A model generated the notes under the pieces. It was not told the origin of the DNA. It did not search any database and saw nothing but the letters and a program-made list of their open reading frames with translations. Both the position numbers and the translations under genes were made by a program. Shown piece after piece: positions 24,788-32,642 of a stretch of DNA of 64,000 bases. The stretch is from Thermococcus sp. MAR1 (GTDB lineage: Archaea; Methanobacteriota_B; Thermococci; Thermococcales; Thermococcaceae): NCBI RefSeq assembly GCF_012027305.1, contig NZ_SNUF01000002.1, positions 346,111-410,110 on the forward strand. The letters run 5' to 3'. The first letter of the stretch is position 1, and every line of letters starts with the position of its first letter.

Positions 24788-25220
24788 GGCTCAATAAATC
24801 TTAACGTATAAGTCACAGGATTAGAAGCAACCTGTCCAGCAAAGTTGCTTCTCAAATCAGAACGAGCAATTCAAAAGTGAAAACATATGTGGGAGAGCAT
24901 TTTAAAAGGAGATACAAACTTTGATCAAACTTTCGCTCGGCGAACAAGCTTTTGGAAAAAGCTTGACCAAGAGAGTCCCCTTGTCGTTTAAAAATGAATA
25001 AAATCATGCATGCACTCTTAAAAATTACACTTAAAACGTAGGTTTGACGTCAAAAATCAGCCCTTTAAAAGGTTTCACTTTTATTCTGGCGTTCTTCGAA
25101 CGCCTTGTGGTGAGTGAAATCCCGTAAGCTTGCAGTTGAAAGATAAACCACCTGAAAAACAAATATTTTCAAAATCGCATGCAGTCTTTCCGCCAGCGCT
25201 TTCGTCAGAAAGGGCTGTTA
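24788..25220. repeat. Non-coding region rich in inverted repeats
   Basis: No credible gene was found here. Perfect inverted repeats: AGAAGCAAC/GTTGCTTCT (24823-24831, 24844-24852), CAAGCTTTT/AAAAGCTTG (24945-24953, 24957-24965) and GGCGTTC/GAACGCC (25088-25094, 25098-25104). Palindromes: TTTGATCAAA (24920-24929) and TTTGACGTCAAA (25043-25054). The density is far above that of other gaps in this window. It could be a composite Thermococcales intergenic repeat, an element end or an untranslated RNA. Confidence 0.5.
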
Positions 25221-25298
25221 TGGTGGGGCCGCCGAGATTCGAACTCGGGTCCCCGGCTCCCGAAGCCGGAAGGATAGGCCAAGCTACCCCACGGCCCC
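25221..25298 (-). tRNA. tRNA-Pro (anticodon CGG)
   Basis: The minus strand starts GGGGCCGTGGGGTAGC. Cloverleaf: acceptor GGGGCCG/CGGCCCC, D arm GTAGCTTGGCC, anticodon stem CCGGC/GCCGG with loop TTCGGGA (anticodon CGG), and T arm CCGAG-TTCGAAT-CTCGG. Discriminator A is at 25224, and CCA is encoded at 25223-25221. No intron is present. It reads codon CCG. Confidence 0.95.
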
Positions 25299-25365
25299 AT
25301 GCCCGCTGTTAAGGGCAGTCGCAGGACTTATAAAGTTTACGGAACAGTTTGATGAAGGTGGAGGG

Positions 25366-26430
25366 ATGAGGGTGAAAATCAGCGTTATAGTTCCCACCTA
25401 CAACGAGAGGGAAAACCTTGAGGAGCTCTTCGATAGAATCAGCGGAGCGCTTGAGGGTTACGATTATGAAATCATCATAGTTGACGACGATTCTCCCGAT
25501 AAAACTTGGGAGTTTGCTCAGCAACTGGGTAAAAGATATCCCGTCAAGGTGATACGCCGCACCGATGAGAAGGGCCTCTCCTCTGCCGTGATAAGGGGAT
25601 TCAGAGAGGCCTCTGGCGATGTCTTCGTCGTCATGGACGCCGACCTTCAGCACCCGCCCGAGGTTATTCCCGAGCTTCTGAGGGCCATTGAAAACGGTGC
25701 TGACATAGCGATAGCCAGCAGGTACGTTCCCGGAGGCGGAGTGAGGAACTGGTACTGGTACAGGAAGCTGATCTCCAAGGGCGCTATAATGATAGGCCGC
25801 CTCGCGCTACCTAAGATAAGGAACGTCAAAGACCCTGTGAGCGGTTTCTTTGCCCTCAGAAGAGAGGTCGTTGAAGGGGTAGAGCTCAATCCAGTTGGTT
25901 TTAAGATTCTCATGGAGATTCTGATCAAGGGCAAATACGAGAGGGTAACTGAGGTTCCCTTCACCTTCGGTCTCAGGAAAGCCGGGGAGAGCAAACTGGG
26001 TACAAAAACGATGCTTAACTACCTCCGGCACGTTTACAGGCTCATGCGCTGGGAGGGCGAGCTGGACCGGCTCATCAAATTTACCCTCGTCGGTCTTTCT
26101 GGTGTTCTCGTAAACGAAGGCTTTCTCTGGCTTTTCGTGTCTGGTTTTGGCTGGGACAAGATACTCGCCAACGTCCCGGCGACCGAGCTGGCGATACTCA
26201 ACAACTTCACCTGGAACGATCTCTGGACGTTCAAGGACCTCAAGAGAAAGCCCCTCTGGAGGAGACTCTTCACGTTTCACATAGCGGCTTTAACCGGGGC
26301 CGTTGTTCAGTGGCTCATCTATGCTGTCCTCGTTTACATGGGGCTGTACTACCTCGTTGCCAACCTGATCGGGATAGTCGTTTCATTCGTCGTGCGCTTC
26401 CTCGTCAACAGGCACGTGACGTGGGGCTAG
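25366..26430 (+). CDS. Dolichol-phosphate mannosyltransferase with GtrA-like membrane domain (DPMS)
   Basis: A GT2-family enzyme that transfers a sugar, typically mannose from GDP-mannose, to dolichyl phosphate for protein or lipid glycosylation. Residues 1-225 form the GT-A domain: SVIVPTYNERENLEEL, VDDDSPDKTW, and the metal site MDADLQHPPEVIPEL. Residues 230-354 form a four-helix GtrA-like membrane domain. The architecture is that of the structurally characterised Pyrococcus furiosus DPMS. AGGTGG precedes ATG 25366. The last 48 bases overlap the convergent membrane-protein gene. It fits a cell surface rich in N-x-S/T proteins, such as those encoded elsewhere in the window. Confidence 0.93.
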   Translation: MRVKISVIVPTYNERENLEELFDRISGALEGYDYEIIIVDDDSPDKTWEFAQQLGKRYPVKVIRRTDEKGLSSAVIRGFREASGDVFVVMDADLQHPPEVIPELLRAIENGADIAIASRYVPGGGVRNWYWYRKLISKGAIMIGRLALPKIRNVKDPVSGFFALRREVVEGVELNPVGFKILMEILIKGKYERVTEVPFTFGLRKAGESKLGTKTMLNYLRHVYRLMRWEGELDRLIKFTLVGLSGVLVNEGFLWLFVSGFGWDKILANVPATELAILNNFTWNDLWTFKDLKRKPLWRRLFTFHIAALTGAVVQWLIYAVLVYMGLYYLVANLIGIVVSFVVRFLVNRHVTWG

Positions 26431-26847
26431 CGCCCCTGCGGCGACTCCTGCCACCGTCATGAAGTACACGAAGAACATGGCCAGGGTAAACTCCTCCCCG
26501 ATCCCAGTGGGGAGTCTCTTCGAGATCGCCGTCGCAATAAGGAGGAAAAAGGTCAGTGTTCCGGGAAAGCCGAAAGCTACCGTAAGGACAAATAGTGGAA
26601 GCCCGTCCGTGTCTTTCCATCTCCTAAAGAGCCATGTGGTTAGGGCCACGGCGGCTATGGGGAGCACGAGGAAGAGCAACTCAAAGAAGTCGTGGCACCG
26701 CAGGCTCCACTTGAGGTTTGCAATCCCGAGGCAGATGCGTTTCCTGAAGAACCACGAGGGATTAAAGTAGTCTTCCAGCAGGAGGAGACCACCAGCAAAC
26801 CATGGTATGAGAAACCCAAAGATTCCCTCCGAGGCCATGGTTCTCAT
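26383..26847 (-). CDS. Four-helix membrane protein, probably leaderless
   Basis: A 154-residue hypothetical membrane protein with about four hydrophobic segments (IFGFLIPWFAGGLLLL, LLFLVLPIAAVALTTWLF, LFVLTVAFGFPGTLTFFLLI, FVYFMTVAGVAAGAL) and a short His-containing tail. The family is not recognised. TATA GATATAAACC (minus, 26870-26879) lies about 25 bases before ATG 26847, with no ribosome-binding site, so a leaderless start there is favoured; ATG 26838 is an alternative. It overlaps the 3' end of the mannosyltransferase gene tail to tail. Confidence 0.6.
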   Translation of the reverse strand: MRTMASEGIFGFLIPWFAGGLLLLEDYFNPSWFFRKRICLGIANLKWSLRCHDFFELLFLVLPIAAVALTTWLFRRWKDTDGLPLFVLTVAFGFPGTLTFFLLIATAISKRLPTGIGEEFTLAMFFVYFMTVAGVAAGALAPRHVPVDEEAHDE

Positions 26848-26973
26848 AGTTGATAGTAACATAGGCCGAGATATAAACCTTTGGGACACTGTCCTTTCGT
26901 TTGCTTCATTATGTCATGGTATTCGCTTTTTACTGGTTTCCCGCTCTTCGAAGATGACGCTGGATATTTAGTG

Positions 26974-27016
26974 TCTGACCTCCCCCGCCCTAAAGGACGA
27001 GGCTCGAAAAAAGAAA
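26974..27016 (+). mobile_element. Possible remnant of an IS200/IS605-type element end
   Basis: TGACCTCCCCCGCCCTAAAG followed by GACGAGGCTCGAAAAAAG resembles the hairpin-bearing ends of archaeal IS605-family elements (CCGCCC-TAAA-GGACG stem-loop). No tnpA or tnpB frame is nearby. Recognition is from pattern memory only. Confidence 0.35.
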
Positions 27017-27136
27017 ATGTCAATGGGTTACGTCACGCTTCAAATCGCTTTTCACATTGTAGGCTCATGTGGACATCAATGAACACTTCAACCTTAAATA
27101 CCCTGGGGACGTTTATGTAATACGGAGGGAGTGATC

Positions 27137-27850
27137 ATGTACGTGGGAGAACTCCTCAAGAGTCTTGATAGAGTTTCAACCGGCGTTCCGGGACTTGACG
27201 ATTTAATCGGTGGGGGCTTTATCCCGGGCAGGGTTTATCTTATAATTGGTCCCCCTGGAAGCGGAAAAACGACCTTTGGAGTTCAGTTTCTGGTTGAGGG
27301 CGCCAAAAACGATGAGAAGGGACTGTTCATATCCCTTCTGGAGCATCCCAAGATTATAACCCAAGACATGCTCAGGTACAACTTCGGACTCCTAACCCAC
27401 CTCAAGTCGAAGAGGATACTCTTCTATGACATGGGTGAGAGCATCTTCGGCGCTGGGAGGAGGTTCACCTGGAGCGAGATATTTGAGAACATCCTCCGCA
27501 TCATCGAGGCGGAGGGTGTCAAGAGGGTGGTCATAGACTCATTCACGTCCCTGGAGTACTCGGTTCTCGACCCCGAGCACAAGAGGATGGCGCTGGGCAG
27601 GTTCATAAGGAAGCTCCACGAGCGCGGGATTACGTGTCTCATAATGGCAGAGATGATGAGCTCCGAGAACTACACGGAGGACTACTACCTCTCCGACGGC
27701 GTTATAGTACTTCACCACTTCATGAGGAACTATCAGATGGTAAGGGCCCTTCAGGTTCTGAAGATGCACGGCGTTGCCCACGACAGCAACCTCAAGAAGC
27801 TCCGCTTTACCGAAGAGGGGCTCAGGGTCTATCCGGAGGCGCCGTTCTGA
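27137..27850 (+). CDS. KaiC-like RecA-superfamily ATPase
   Basis: A 237-residue single-domain KaiC/RadA-like ATPase. It starts with RVSTGVPGLDDLIGGGFIPG, then Walker A GPPGSGKTTF, a Walker B-like VKRVVIDSFTSLEY, and the C-terminal DGVIVL strand of the family. Archaeal single-domain KaiC homologues are widespread, and most have no proven role; some interact with signalling or motility proteins. ATG 27137 follows GGAGG; GTG 27131 is possible. TATA CCTTAAATA (about 27091-27100) precedes it. The next gene begins 9 bases after the stop, so the two form an operon and probably act together. Confidence 0.85.
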   Translation: MYVGELLKSLDRVSTGVPGLDDLIGGGFIPGRVYLIIGPPGSGKTTFGVQFLVEGAKNDEKGLFISLLEHPKIITQDMLRYNFGLLTHLKSKRILFYDMGESIFGAGRRFTWSEIFENILRIIEAEGVKRVVIDSFTSLEYSVLDPEHKRMALGRFIRKLHERGITCLIMAEMMSSENYTEDYYLSDGVIVLHHFMRNYQMVRALQVLKMHGVAHDSNLKKLRFTEEGLRVYPEAPF

Positions 27851-27859
27851 GGTGGAAGC

Positions 27860-28267
27860 ATGGAGGAAGCAAGGAAGCTTGTACAGGAGGCCTACGAGTT
27901 CGGCTACTTCGTGGGCTACAAGGGGCACAGCGAGTGGGCGGAGTGGGTTCGTGAGCGCAGGGAGCGGCTCTACGTGAGGGCGCAGGAGCTCGGCGTCTAC
28001 GAGCTCGTCAAGAACGCCTACAACCGGGGAAAACTGGACGGGGCGAAGAAGCGGGAAGAGGAGATAAGGAAGGGGCTTGGAAAGGAAACCGCAGGTGAGG
28101 AGCGGCCAAGGCCCAAGGTAGCTCCGGAGGAAGCCGAAGAGACGGCTGGGGCTTCGGAGGTGGAATTTGTCCGCTTCCTTGAGACCACGCGGCTTCTTCT
28201 TCCACCCGACCTCCTCGACACGCTGAGGCACCTGAAGCCGCCAAGGATGCTTCACATGGGGCGCTGA
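27860..28267 (+). CDS. Partner protein of the KaiC-like ATPase, 135 aa
   Basis: A hypothetical, highly charged helical protein. Residues 1-75 (EARKLVQEAYEFGYFVGYKG...YNRGKLDGAKKREEE) look like paired helices with repeated aromatic residues. Residues 76-105 are a low-complexity Glu/Pro/Ala linker. The last 30 (EVEFVRFLETTRLLLPPDLLDTLRHLKPPRML) may form a short binding helix. No enzyme motif is seen. GGTGG lies just before ATG 27860, and the gene is 9 bases from the KaiC-like gene. A regulatory or adaptor role to the ATPase is inferred from the operon only. Confidence 0.7.
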   Translation: MEEARKLVQEAYEFGYFVGYKGHSEWAEWVRERRERLYVRAQELGVYELVKNAYNRGKLDGAKKREEEIRKGLGKETAGEERPRPKVAPEEAEETAGASEVEFVRFLETTRLLLPPDLLDTLRHLKPPRMLHMGR

Positions 28268-28328
28268 TTTAAATTTTCTATGCGAGCACCTTAAATATTC
28301 CATCTGAGAACTATGCTTGGTGGCAGTC

Positions 28329-30017
28329 ATGAGGCGCTTTTTAAAGGAGGCCGAGGTTTTTGACCCTTTAAACGTTCTGCACTACATAGCCGAGATAAGT
28401 CAGTTTCACAGGATACAGGGTTCAAAGGAGCTTCCGGAGGCGGTCCGCTTCATCCGGGAAGAGCTAAGAATATGGGGGATCAACGCGGAGCTTCACGAGG
28501 AGTTCTACGACGGCAAAAGCTGGTTCCTGACCCTTAAATCCCCCATAGCATGGGACCTGGTGCACGGAAAGATTGAGGTTCTGGATAAAACTCTGACGAC
28601 CTCTCAGAGTCCCCTCGTCGTCATGGCCCACTCACCGGGCGGAAAGGCCGAGGGTGAAGTGGTTCACATAGCCCGCGAGGAGGACTGGGAGAACGTTGGG
28701 GGGAAGATAGTCCTGGTTGGGAAGGAGTGGCGCGACGCCTACAGGAAGGCCAACGAAGCTGGAGCTATTGGATTCATCGCTTACCGCGAAGGAACCGGGG
28801 AAGCCATACCCTACATCGGCCTGTTTCTTACCAAAGATGACCTCGAATGGGCAAAGATTCCCGCCGTTGCTATTCCCGAAAGCCTGGCCAGAGGCATAAT
28901 GGGGAAGCTGAACTCCGGGGAGAGAGTTGAGGCCAGGGTCGAGGTTGAAGCCCAGATAAACGAGCACCAGGTTCTGCCGATCCTCTATGCCGAGATTGGA
29001 AAGGAGCCGTTCATCCTCTTCACCGCCCACATCTGTCATCCGAAGCCCGGTGCCAACGACAACGCCTCCGGAAGTGCCATGCTGATAGAGCTCGCGAGGG
29101 TTCTGGGGAGGCTCTACGACGACTCTTTCCGCTTCGGCTTCGCCTTCCTGTGGATTCCTGAGTACTACGGAACACAGGCCTTCGTGGAAAAATACGCGGG
29201 ACTGGACAGGTACTATGCCGCCATAAACCTTGACATGGTGGCCGGAAGTGAGGACAGGGCCGGCTCAACGATAATGCTTGTAAGAACTCCGCTGTCGAGG
29301 TTTTCGGTGGTTTCTGGCCTTTTGGAGTACTTCCTTGAGCTGGCCAATGGGAAAGGAAAGAGCTTCTCGGGAAGCCCGATGCCGCGCTTAAAGCTCAAGA
29401 GCTATCCCTACGAGATGGGCAGCGACCACGACGTCTTCAACTTCTTTGGAATCCCGTCGGTGATGCCAATAACCTGGCCGGACCGCTTTTATCATTCCAG
29501 CGAGGACACGGTTGAGAAGGTGAGCAAAACCAGTATAGAGATCATCGGCAAAGCAGTTCTGGCCACTGCTCTGGCACTTGCCAAGGCAACTAAAGACGAA
29601 CTCCAGCGCTTTGCGCGCGGCTACGCCATGAAGTACCTCGGTGAGCTCTCCCTCGACAGGGACACCGAGCACGCGGAGAAGCTGGTGATGATGGGCCTGG
29701 CCAGGGACTCACACTTCTTGGGCATCGAAAGCGGTCACCCCTTCGAGAGGAAGCCCTGGCTGAGGTGGGTTAGAAAAGGGCAGGTATCGGGCGCTCTCAT
29801 AAGGAGCATCGACGAAAAGGCCTATGAGGAGTTCAAAGAGCTGACGAAGAACAGAAAAACACTGGCCCATCTCCATGAGCTTCTAATGCTTGGCGAGCTC
29901 CTCCCAAAAGACGAGGCAATGGGCGCGCTGAAGGAGGAGTTCGGGGAAGTTGAAGAAGATAAGCTGGAGAAGCTCCTGGCCCTGTTGGAGAAGACTGGGG
30001 TTATAGAGGTGCTCTAG
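28329..30017 (+). CDS. M28-type aminopeptidase-like metallohydrolase (DUF4910-like)
   Basis: A 562-residue soluble protein of the M28 zinc-peptidase class. The metal ligands are recognisable: FTAHICHPKPGANDNASG (His and bridging Asp), the NLDMVAG acidic strand, EYYGTQAF, MGSDHDVF and FYHSSEDT (second His). A protease-associated-like insertion lies at about residues 80-215 and a winged-helix-like C-terminal region at about 430-562. ATG 28329 is chosen behind GGTGG; the longer TTG start is less likely. A promoter (CCTTAAATATTC, 28289-28300) stands before it. The peptide substrate is unknown. The absence of a signal peptide indicates cytoplasmic action, probably peptide turnover. Confidence 0.8.
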   Translation: MRRFLKEAEVFDPLNVLHYIAEISQFHRIQGSKELPEAVRFIREELRIWGINAELHEEFYDGKSWFLTLKSPIAWDLVHGKIEVLDKTLTTSQSPLVVMAHSPGGKAEGEVVHIAREEDWENVGGKIVLVGKEWRDAYRKANEAGAIGFIAYREGTGEAIPYIGLFLTKDDLEWAKIPAVAIPESLARGIMGKLNSGERVEARVEVEAQINEHQVLPILYAEIGKEPFILFTAHICHPKPGANDNASGSAMLIELARVLGRLYDDSFRFGFAFLWIPEYYGTQAFVEKYAGLDRYYAAINLDMVAGSEDRAGSTIMLVRTPLSRFSVVSGLLEYFLELANGKGKSFSGSPMPRLKLKSYPYEMGSDHDVFNFFGIPSVMPITWPDRFYHSSEDTVEKVSKTSIEIIGKAVLATALALAKATKDELQRFARGYAMKYLGELSLDRDTEHAEKLVMMGLARDSHFLGIESGHPFERKPWLRWVRKGQVSGALIRSIDEKAYEEFKELTKNRKTLAHLHELLMLGELLPKDEAMGALKEEFGEVEEDKLEKLLALLEKTGVIEVL

Positions 30018-30355
30018 TTTCTCTGCTTGGATGTGCTTTTGAGCTCCTTTTCGATTTCGTTTATCCTCTTTATCAGGTTCTCCTTCAGGTGCTCCAGAAC
30101 CTCGCTCGGTGAAACGGCTGTGTAAACGTAGCCCAGCCATCCCTGCTCGATGAGTCTTCTCCGGAGGATGCCCTTCCGGTACAGGCTCAGGACATGCTCC
30201 CTAACCGAGCGCTCGCTTATGCCGAGCTCCCTCTGTATCTCAGTTATCCTCATGGGCTCGCTCTTCTCGAGGAGGAGGCGGTATATCCTCAGCTCCGTCT
30301 TTTTAACGCCAAGTGAACGCAGCAGTGCCTCAAGTCTCTCGTAGACGTCGCTCAT
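30014..30355 (-). CDS. TrmB-family HTH transcription regulator (short form)
   Basis: A 113-residue winged-helix regulator. LEALLRSLGVKKTELRIYRLLLEK...MRITEIQRELGISERSVREHVLSLYRKGILRR is the TrmB-type DNA-binding domain. The C-terminal ERHLKENLIKRINEIEKELK-like stretch (EHLKENLIKRINEIEKEL) is a dimerising coiled coil. The sugar-binding domain of full TrmB is absent. ATG 30355 sits behind GGTGAG. A perfect inverted repeat (TATGAAG-N6-CTTCATA, 30388-30407) lies between its TATA and the start, so autoregulation is likely. Its 3' end overlaps the peptidase gene by four bases, tail to tail. Confidence 0.8.
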   Translation of the reverse strand: MSDVYERLEALLRSLGVKKTELRIYRLLLEKSEPMRITEIQRELGISERSVREHVLSLYRKGILRRRLIEQGWLGYVYTAVSPSEVLEHLKENLIKRINEIEKELKSTSKQRN

Positions 30356-30387
30356 TTCGTGCTCACCTGATATACTTTTATCCCACC

Positions 30388-30418
30388 TATGAAGTATTCC
30401 CTTCATACCTTAATAAGC
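30388..30418 (-). promoter_or_regulatory. Promoter and operator of the TrmB-like gene
   Basis: The minus-strand TATA GCTTATTAAGG (30408-30418) is immediately followed by the perfect inverted repeat TATGAAG/CTTCATA (30388-30394 and 30401-30407, spacer 6). It covers the expected transcription start, a classic position for an archaeal repressor. Confidence 0.55.
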
Positions 30419-30456
30419 TTTCTCTACTGGCGGGACAAAACGGCAACCTATTGTTC

Positions 30457-31104
30457 CTATAGTGGAACACGCCCCAAGTAAATGCCCTCTGGAAGGAACG
30501 CCTCACCCTCCCTTGAATCCTTCAGAAAGGGAACCATCTTTATTCCCTGCCTCACGTCGAAGCCCTCTATGAAGGGGTTGATGGTGGGGAGTATCAGAAA
30601 CCTGCCCACGCGGAAGAAAACCTTTGTTTTTCTGGAAGTCCCGCCGCTCTTGAAGGTATACGCGGGATGTATGTGTCCCAGGTAGCCTTCGGAAAACTCG
30701 ACCTCTGGCAGGTTCCTATGCCCGTGGAGGAAGAGAAACCCCCCTATAAGCACGTGCTCAGCTACCTTAACGTGGGAAAACTTTTGGGCCACCTCCTCTA
30801 TCCTGCCGTCGTGGTTTCCTTTGGTGATTATTGTGGGTATCCCCCGGAGGTCTGAGAAGAATCCCATGAGGAGGCGCTTCATAGTGAAGCTCAGTCCTAT
30901 CGGCTCTTTGATGTCGCCGAGCAGAATCAGCAGATCGGGATCCTTCTCTGTTATAAACTCGGCAAGCCTCTCCTCGAAGTGAGTCCTTATCCTCAAGCCC
31001 CGCGAAAGTTCAAAACCGATGTGGGGGTCGGCTATCAGGAGAGTCCTCCCCCTGGGGGTTACAATTTCCATAGAGAGCCTCTCAAAGGATTCAAAAGAGC
31101 ACAT
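30457..31104 (-). CDS. Metallophosphoesterase (COG1407-like)
   Basis: A 215-residue calcineurin-like phosphoesterase. Metal-binding motifs are in order: LLIADPHIGFE (D-x-H), ILLGDIKEP (GD), TKGNHDGRI (GNHD), FLFLHGHRN (H) and GYLGHIHPAY (GHxH). The length and order match archaeal ICC-like enzymes of COG1407, which lie near nucleic-acid processing genes in many archaea. ATG 31104 is used because GGTGG is 4 bases before it; a TTG 15 bases upstream lacks a site. Substrate is unknown; nucleotide or DNA phosphodiesters are possible. The L41e gene ends 35 bases upstream. Confidence 0.85.
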   Translation of the reverse strand: MCSFESFERLSMEIVTPRGRTLLIADPHIGFELSRGLRIRTHFEERLAEFITEKDPDLLILLGDIKEPIGLSFTMKRLLMGFFSDLRGIPTIITKGNHDGRIEEVAQKFSHVKVAEHVLIGGFLFLHGHRNLPEVEFSEGYLGHIHPAYTFKSGGTSRKTKVFFRVGRFLILPTINPFIEGFDVRQGIKMVPFLKDSREGEAFLPEGIYLGRVPL

Positions 31105-31138
31105 GAAACCACCGGGCAAAAGGATAAGGGGAGGAGCA

Positions 31139-31252
31139 TCAGATGAGTCCGCGCTCCTTCCTGCGCTGCCTCTTCAAGCGCCTAATCCTCTTCTTGATCC
31201 ACTTCCACCTCATCCTTCCCTTTTTCTTCCACTTCCTTGGGCGCCTCTTCAT
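31139..31252 (-). CDS. rpl41e: 50S ribosomal protein L41e
   Basis: A 37-residue extremely basic peptide, one of the smallest proteins in the cell, running from [20 protein letters not shown] to RRKERGLI. It forms a single helix bridging ribosomal subunits. GGGGTGAT lies 5 bases before ATG 31252, and a TATA-like GCTTAAAAAGG (minus, about 31299-31309) provides a promoter. The composition (Arg/Lys/Trp) and sequence match archaeal L41e. It is easily missed because of its length. Confidence 0.92.
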
Positions 31253-31287
31253 GATCATCACCCCTGACTTTCTCTCCAGCCTTAGCT

Positions 31288-31440
31288 TTAGGGGTTCCTT
31301 TTTAAGCTTTTCCATATGGAAGGGTCGATTACCTTCGAACCGTCGAAAAGCTGCCGTGCTGCTTCAACTGCCCCAAAAAGCCGTGTGGGAGCAGGTTCTG
31401 AGTTCTCCAACTTTTCACGTTTTTTTACCCTTTTTGTCAC
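31288..31440 (-). CDS. Doubtful 50-aa basic ORF upstream of L41e
   Basis: A GTG-started frame encoding a basic N terminus ([19 protein letters not shown]) and an amphipathic part ([20 protein letters not shown]). No family is recognised. The only TATA-like element (CATATATCC, about 31449-31457) is too close to the GTG for a normal start, and no ribosome-binding site is evident. The frame is protein-like in composition and is followed 36 bases later by L41e, but it may be chance. Confidence 0.25.
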
Positions 31441-31608
31441 TATTTCGTGGATATATGTGGCTTTTACAAGTAATGCGTTGTTATCCTTATCGCAACAGCT
31501 GACCTGAAACAACAACTCATTTATCTGCCAGTATAATTAATTCTAAGATTCGGAACGTTCCTCCGCTAACCTTATCTATCCCGCGGGCGATGTTAGAGCG
31601 GTGGTAGC

Positions 31609-32403
31609 ATGAAGGTGGCTTACGTTCAGATGGAACCCGTCCTTCTTGAGCCGGAAGTTAACTATTCCAGGGCCGAGGAGATGATCCGTGAAGCGGTGGA
31701 GAAGGGGGCCAAACTCGTGGTTTTGCCGGAGCTCTTTGATACCGGCTACAACTTCGAGAGCAGGAGCGAGGTTGAAGAGGTTGCCGGTCAGATTCCAGAT
31801 GGGCCGACTGCTCAGTTCCTGATGGAGCTTTCTAGGGAGCTTGGGGTTTTCATAGTTGCCGGAACCGCTGAGAAGGATGAGAAAGGCAGGCTCTACAACT
31901 CTGCCGTGATAACTGGGCCTATCGGGAGCGGATACATTGGAAAATACCGCAAGATTCACCTGTTCTACCGCGAGAAGCTATTCTTCGAGCCGGGCAACCT
32001 CGGCTTCCACGTCTTTAACATCGGCATAGCCAAAGTCGGGGTGATGATATGCTTTGACTGGTTCTTCCCTGAAAGCGCGAGAACCCTCGCCCTCAAAGGG
32101 GCCGACATCATAGCCCACCCAAGCAACCTCGTCATGCCCTACGCCCCAAGGGCGATGCCGATTAGGGCTTTGGAGAACCGTGTTTACACCATCACCGCCA
32201 ACAGGATTGGCGAGGAGAGGGGTCTGCGATTCATAGGTAAGAGCACCATAGCATCTCCAAAGGCAGAAGTTCTCGCGATGGGTAGCGAGGATAAGGAAGA
32301 GGTTGCCGTCGTCGAGGTCGACCTCTCGCTCGCGAGGGACAAGCGGCTCAATGACATCAATGATGTCTTCAGGGACAGACGGCCCGAGTTCTACTCGCTG
32401 TGA
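31609..32403 (+). CDS. Nitrilase-superfamily carbon-nitrogen hydrolase
   Basis: A 264-residue amidase/nitrilase closely resembling the crystallised Pyrococcus enzymes (PH0642 type and the P. abyssi nitrilase active on aliphatic dinitriles). The catalytic triad is visible: Glu in VVLPELFDTGY (about 41), Lys in GKYRKIHLF (about 115) and Cys in GVMICFDWFFPE (about 148). ATG 31609 lies close behind GGTGG. The physiological substrate is uncertain; an omega-amidase or nitrile-type small molecule is likely. The gene is monocistronic. Confidence 0.92.
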   Translation: MKVAYVQMEPVLLEPEVNYSRAEEMIREAVEKGAKLVVLPELFDTGYNFESRSEVEEVAGQIPDGPTAQFLMELSRELGVFIVAGTAEKDEKGRLYNSAVITGPIGSGYIGKYRKIHLFYREKLFFEPGNLGFHVFNIGIAKVGVMICFDWFFPESARTLALKGADIIAHPSNLVMPYAPRAMPIRALENRVYTITANRIGEERGLRFIGKSTIASPKAEVLAMGSEDKEEVAVVEVDLSLARDKRLNDINDVFRDRRPEFYSL

Positions 32404-32642
32404 TAATATCCATCCTATCAATTTCTTTGTATTTTGGAGTGTTTGCATCTTTTTTGCTCCAATCCTGGGCCGTTACCAACCGTGTTGTAATGTTGCCAAT
32501 ATTTGAAGGGCAGTATCCAATAACATCCAATGGAATGCACTGTCCGTTGGAAAATCCCCATAAAACTCGCCTTAAACGGCTCTGTTCCCGGTTCTGTGTC
32601 CTCTTCCGAAAGTATTTTAAGAACTAGGGCAGTAGATGGTAG

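Noticed and set aside
24210..32535. Shared CCAATAACATCC at about 24220 and 32517 as a possible repeat pair
   Set aside because: Only about 12 bases match and the flanks differ, so chance is sufficient.
32400..32627. 75-codon frame overlapping the nitrilase stop (GTG 32400)
   Set aside because: No ribosome-binding site, A/T-rich unlike the neighbours, no family resemblance, and it runs through the promoter of the next gene.
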